Shown here piece by piece: positions 6,207-8,471 of a stretch of 8,471 nucleotides of DNA. Each line of letters opens with the position of its first letter. Position 1 is the stretch's first letter. Source of the DNA: JBAZTA01 sp964588175 (lineage in GTDB: Bacteria > Omnitrophota > Gorgyraeia > Gygaellales > Profunditerraquicolaceae); contig CAZPNW010000228.1 in the NCBI GenBank assembly GCA_964588175.1, positions 1 to 8,471 of the forward strand, written 5' to 3'. Below the pieces are notes generated by a model, which had not been told where the DNA came from, made no database searches, and saw nothing but the letters and a program-made list of their open reading frames with translations. The translations under genes were made by a program, and so were the position numbers.

Positions 6207-7664
6207 AAGTCTTCTCTGAAAGATACGATAGCCGCGATAGCTACGGCTGCGGGTGAATCGGCAATCGGTATTATTAAAATAAGCGGCCCGCAGGCTTGCC
6301 TGATCGCCGATAGTGTTTTTGTCGCGCAAAGCGCAATTAAGCCTTCGCAATGCAAGAGTTATACGGTCCATTATGGATGGGTTGTCGCGGGTAAGAATGG
6401 CGTGGGTCAGTCTATCGGCCACCCGGCGCAGATCAGACGCCTTTCCGGTAAAACTCCTGCCCTGAAAGAAAATATTATTGATGAGGCCCTTGTGACCGTG
6501 ATGCGTTCCCCGAAAAGCTATACGAGGGAAGATGTCGTGGAAATCAGCTGCCATGGAGGCTATGTTGCCGCGCGGGCAGTCTTAGATGTTGTTCTCGAAA
6601 AAAACTGCCGTTTAGCAGAACCCGGAGAATTTACCAAAAGGGCATTCTTAAACGGAAGGATCGATCTGTCCCAGGCAGAGGCTGTCCTGGATATCATTAA
6701 AGCAAAAACCGATTCTGCCTTGAAGCTTGGCCTCCAGCAGCTCAAAGGGCTTCTTTCCCGGCAGATCAATTCTCTCCGGGATGATATTGTCAAAGCCTTG
6801 GCAGTTATTGAAGCGCAGATCGATTTCCCGGAAGAAGACTTGGGGGAAGCGGGGAAAAAAGAAATTTTCCGCGGGTTGGAAGATATTCAGTCCAGGCTCG
6901 GCTGTATGCTTGAAGAAGCAAAACACAGCCGGGTATATCGCGAAGGGATCCATACTGTTATTTGCGGAATGCCTAATGCCGGCAAGTCGTCTCTTTTGAA
7001 CGCCCTGTTAAGAAAAGAGCGTTCTATTGTGACTTCCGTTGCCGGAACGACCCGGGACATTATTGAAGAGGTCATTGATATTAAGGGCATCCCGGTACGG
7101 ATCGTCGATACTGCCGGTATTATTGAGCCGCGTGATCTGATCGAAAGAAAAGCCGTGGAGCGCAGCCGCCGGAGTATTGACGCGGCTGACCTGGTTATCG
7201 CGGTCTTTGATGCAGCTCGACGGTTACGCGCTGATGATGAGGCCTTCATGCGCGCCGTGCTTAAGAAAAATAAGCCGGTTATCGCGGTCTTTAATAAAAT
7301 TGATCTAAAAACCCGTATCCAGAATGAGATAGTTATTAAACGGTTCCCCTTGAATGTTTCTGTTTCTGCGAAGCAATCAAAGAATATAGATCATTTGGAG
7401 CGCTTGATCGAGGACCTGGTCAGAACGGGCCGGGTATCTGCCGGGGGGTCCCCGTCGTTTATTAATACCCGCCACCAGCAGGCAGTGCTCCAGGCGCAGC
7501 GCACTATCGGGAGCGCGCTGCGTTCTTCGAGAGAAGGCTTATCGCTTGAGTATGTCGCTCAAGATATTAAAGAGGCATTATCGTGCCTGGATGAACTTCT
7601 CGGTAAACGCTTCTCGGAAGATCTCCTGGAAAAGATCTTCAGTGAGTTTTGCGTCGGTAAGTAA
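6204..7664 (+). CDS. mnmE: tRNA uridine-5-carboxymethylaminomethyl modification GTPase MnmE
   Basis: MnmE works with MnmG to add the carboxymethylaminomethyl group to wobble U34 of certain tRNAs, using GTP hydrolysis and a methylene-tetrahydrofolate-derived carbon, in the cytosol. Numbered from TTG 6204 (486 residues), the N-terminal folate-binding domain includes DTIAAIAT and a SYTREDVVEISCHGG core. The helical domain begins near residue 118. The embedded G domain has P-loop GMPNAGKS (255-262, with the K+-coordinating Asn), GTTRD (281-285), DTAG (302-305) and NKID (364-367). The protein ends in FCVGK, with the family's conserved C-terminal Cys483. All key residues are present. At 486 residues it is longer than the usual 450-460; the excess lies in a roughly 22-residue insertion within residues 62-90. 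An ATG at 6198 would give 488 residues but has no spacer from the Shine-Dalgarno. folE follows 13 bases downstream, probably on the same transcript, and an AT-rich probable promoter region precedes the gene. Confidence 0.97.
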   Translation: MKSSLKDTIAAIATAAGESAIGIIKISGPQACLIADSVFVAQSAIKPSQCKSYTVHYGWVVAGKNGVGQSIGHPAQIRRLSGKTPALKENIIDEALVTVMRSPKSYTREDVVEISCHGGYVAARAVLDVVLEKNCRLAEPGEFTKRAFLNGRIDLSQAEAVLDIIKAKTDSALKLGLQQLKGLLSRQINSLRDDIVKALAVIEAQIDFPEEDLGEAGKKEIFRGLEDIQSRLGCMLEEAKHSRVYREGIHTVICGMPNAGKSSLLNALLRKERSIVTSVAGTTRDIIEEVIDIKGIPVRIVDTAGIIEPRDLIERKAVERSRRSIDAADLVIAVFDAARRLRADDEAFMRAVLKKNKPVIAVFNKIDLKTRIQNEIVIKRFPLNVSVSAKQSKNIDHLERLIEDLVRTGRVSAGGSPSFINTRHQQAVLQAQRTIGSALRSSREGLSLEYVAQDIKEALSCLDELLGKRFSEDLLEKIFSEFCVGK

Positions 7665-7677
7665 AAGCGAGGTGTGC

Positions 7678-8235
7678 ATGGATGTAAAAAAGATCGAAAA
7701 GGCAGTCAGGGATATACTTGAAGCGATCGGCGAAAACCCCAGGAGAAAGGACCTCTTGGATACTCCTAAACGCGTCGCGGAAATGTACGGAGAAATATTC
7801 GCGGGGATCCACCAGGACCCGGAAGAAGAGATGGAAGTTATCTTGGATCAAAAGCATAGTGAAATTGTTTTACTGAAAGATATCCCGCTCTATAGCGTTT
7901 GTGAACATCATCTTTTGCCTTTTATGGGCAGAGCGCATATTGCGTATATCCCGAAACACGGCAGGGTCACCGGCTTGAGTAAATTGGCGCGCGTGGTTGA
8001 TATTTTATCCCGCCGGCCTCAGGTCCAGGAGCGGTTGACGACACAGGTCGCAGAGATCATTATGAGAAAGCTTAAACCTTTGGGTGTCATGGTGGTGATC
8101 GAGGCGGAGCATTTATGCATGTCGATGCGGGGAGTAAAAAAGCCGGGCACGTTTACGGTTACTTCAGCGGTACGGGGAATATTCGAGAATAATCAGAAGA
8201 CGCGTTCGGAAGCGTTAATGCTGATGAAATCATAA
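7678..8235 (+). CDS. folE: GTP cyclohydrolase I (type IA, FolE)
   Basis: This cytosolic zinc enzyme converts GTP to 7,8-dihydroneopterin triphosphate plus formate, the first step of tetrahydrofolate synthesis and, in many bacteria, of queuosine. The 185-residue length matches the compact form of the family, as in Bacillus. Zinc ligands are visible in SVCEHHLLPF (Cys75, His78) and EHLCMSMRG (Cys147). GLSKLARVVDILSRRPQVQERL (99-120) is the family's highly conserved substrate and oligomer segment. The N-terminal part, with NPRRKDLLDTPKRVAEMY (20-37), is also typical. The start ATG 7678 has GAGGTG at 7669-7674 and matches homologues; the frame stays open upstream to 7546, but that part overlaps mnmE and has no family similarity. 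It lies 13 bases after mnmE, whose product needs a folate cofactor, so co-transcription is functionally sensible. The gene converges on a - strand gene 30 bases downstream, and no clear terminator hairpin is seen in the gap. Confidence 0.98.
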   Translation: MDVKKIEKAVRDILEAIGENPRRKDLLDTPKRVAEMYGEIFAGIHQDPEEEMEVILDQKHSEIVLLKDIPLYSVCEHHLLPFMGRAHIAYIPKHGRVTGLSKLARVVDILSRRPQVQERLTTQVAEIIMRKLKPLGVMVVIEAEHLCMSMRGVKKPGTFTVTSAVRGIFENNQKTRSEALMLMKS

Positions 8236-8265
8236 ATGCGGATAAAAAAGGGAAGGCGTATGCGT

Positions 8266-8471
8266 TCAGGTTACGGCGCGTTTGCGGTAGATCCGGCAGT
8301 TGGCGCTGACTTCTTCAAAGATCTCCTTAGCTTCCGGCCACATGGTCTCCGTGATCCCCATGACCAGGTAGCCGCCGGTTTTCAATGAATGGAAGAATTT
8401 CATGAGGAGCTGGTCCTGGAGGCTGCGGGTAAAATAAATGAAAACATTGCGGCAGAATATAATATCCATGG
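8266..8471 (-). CDS. cheR: CheR-type chemoreceptor glutamate methyltransferase, C-terminal fragment cut by window edge
   Basis: Only the last 68 or so codons are in the window; the frame is open through the right edge, so the N-terminal helical domain and the AdoMet glycine-rich motif are outside. The visible part begins DIIFCRNVFIYF, the CheR family hallmark strand and helix, and continues with KTGGYLVMGITET, equivalent to the 'L-x-P-G-G-x-L-x-x-G-x-S-E' segment. It ends with the usual FEEVSANCRIYRKR strand. CheR methylates glutamates of methyl-accepting chemotaxis proteins using S-adenosylmethionine. The stop TGA is at 8266-8268 and the gene is convergent with folE. Fusion to other domains at the missing N-terminus cannot be excluded, so the symbol is tentative. 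Confidence 0.88.
   Translation of the reverse strand, partial: MDIIFCRNVFIYFTRSLQDQLLMKFFHSLKTGGYLVMGITETMWPEAKEIFEEVSANCRIYRKRAVT

Noticed and set aside
7546..7677. Upstream extension of the folE frame by 44 codons
   Set aside because: It overlaps the conserved mnmE C-terminus, has no similarity to FolE, and the ATG at 7678 has a proper GAGGTG and matches homologue starts.
8236..8265. Bidirectional terminator between folE and cheR
   Set aside because: The 30-base gap shows no GC-rich inverted repeat followed by a T-run on either strand.

Overview
The window holds a gene-dense bacterial stretch with base composition near 50% G+C by eye. From left to right it contains the 3' part of a very large gene of unknown family, a tandem PilZ-domain gene, mnmE and folE, all on the + strand. 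At the right edge is the 3' end of a cheR-type methyltransferase gene on the - strand. The very large protein, PilZ, CheR, and a Shine-Dalgarno core GAGGT(G) shared by nearly all starts would suit an uncultured lineage such as Candidatus Omnitrophota (OP3) or another PVC-related group. This is a weak inference from gene content; no rRNA or other taxonomic marker is present.

Region 1 (2-5299): one uninterrupted frame enters from the left edge, so the start of the protein is not visible; at least 1765 residues are encoded here. It is mostly soluble and helical, with no obvious membrane segment. Three things stand out: a stretch resembling sigma-70 region 2 (nt ~1796-2305), a nucleotidyltransferase-like GS...SDxN signature directly after it (nt ~2393-2620), and a recurring 'hydrophobic pair-x3-Pro-x-hydrophobic' helical motif on both sides. 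I do not recognise the family as a whole.

Region 2 (5296-6105): a 15-codon mini-ORF overlaps the giant gene's stop codon (ATGA) and ends inside the Shine-Dalgarno sequence of the two-domain PilZ gene. The PilZ gene has a strong, correctly spaced internal ribosome-binding site in front of its second domain. It is followed by a second 15-codon mini-ORF overlapping its stop (TAATG). The layout suggests translational coupling through the giant gene, mini-ORF and pilZ.

Region 3 (6111-8235): an extremely AT-rich gap (13 G/C in 80 bases) probably carries the promoter for mnmE and folE, which lie 13 bases apart. MnmE modifies wobble uridines using methylene-tetrahydrofolate. FolE makes the first dedicated intermediate of tetrahydrofolate, and in many bacteria also of queuosine, so the pair is metabolically coherent. 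Region 4 (8266-8471): the C-terminus of CheR, convergent with folE across a 30-base gap in which I see no convincing terminator. No tRNA, rRNA, CRISPR array, insertion sequence or attachment site was seen.
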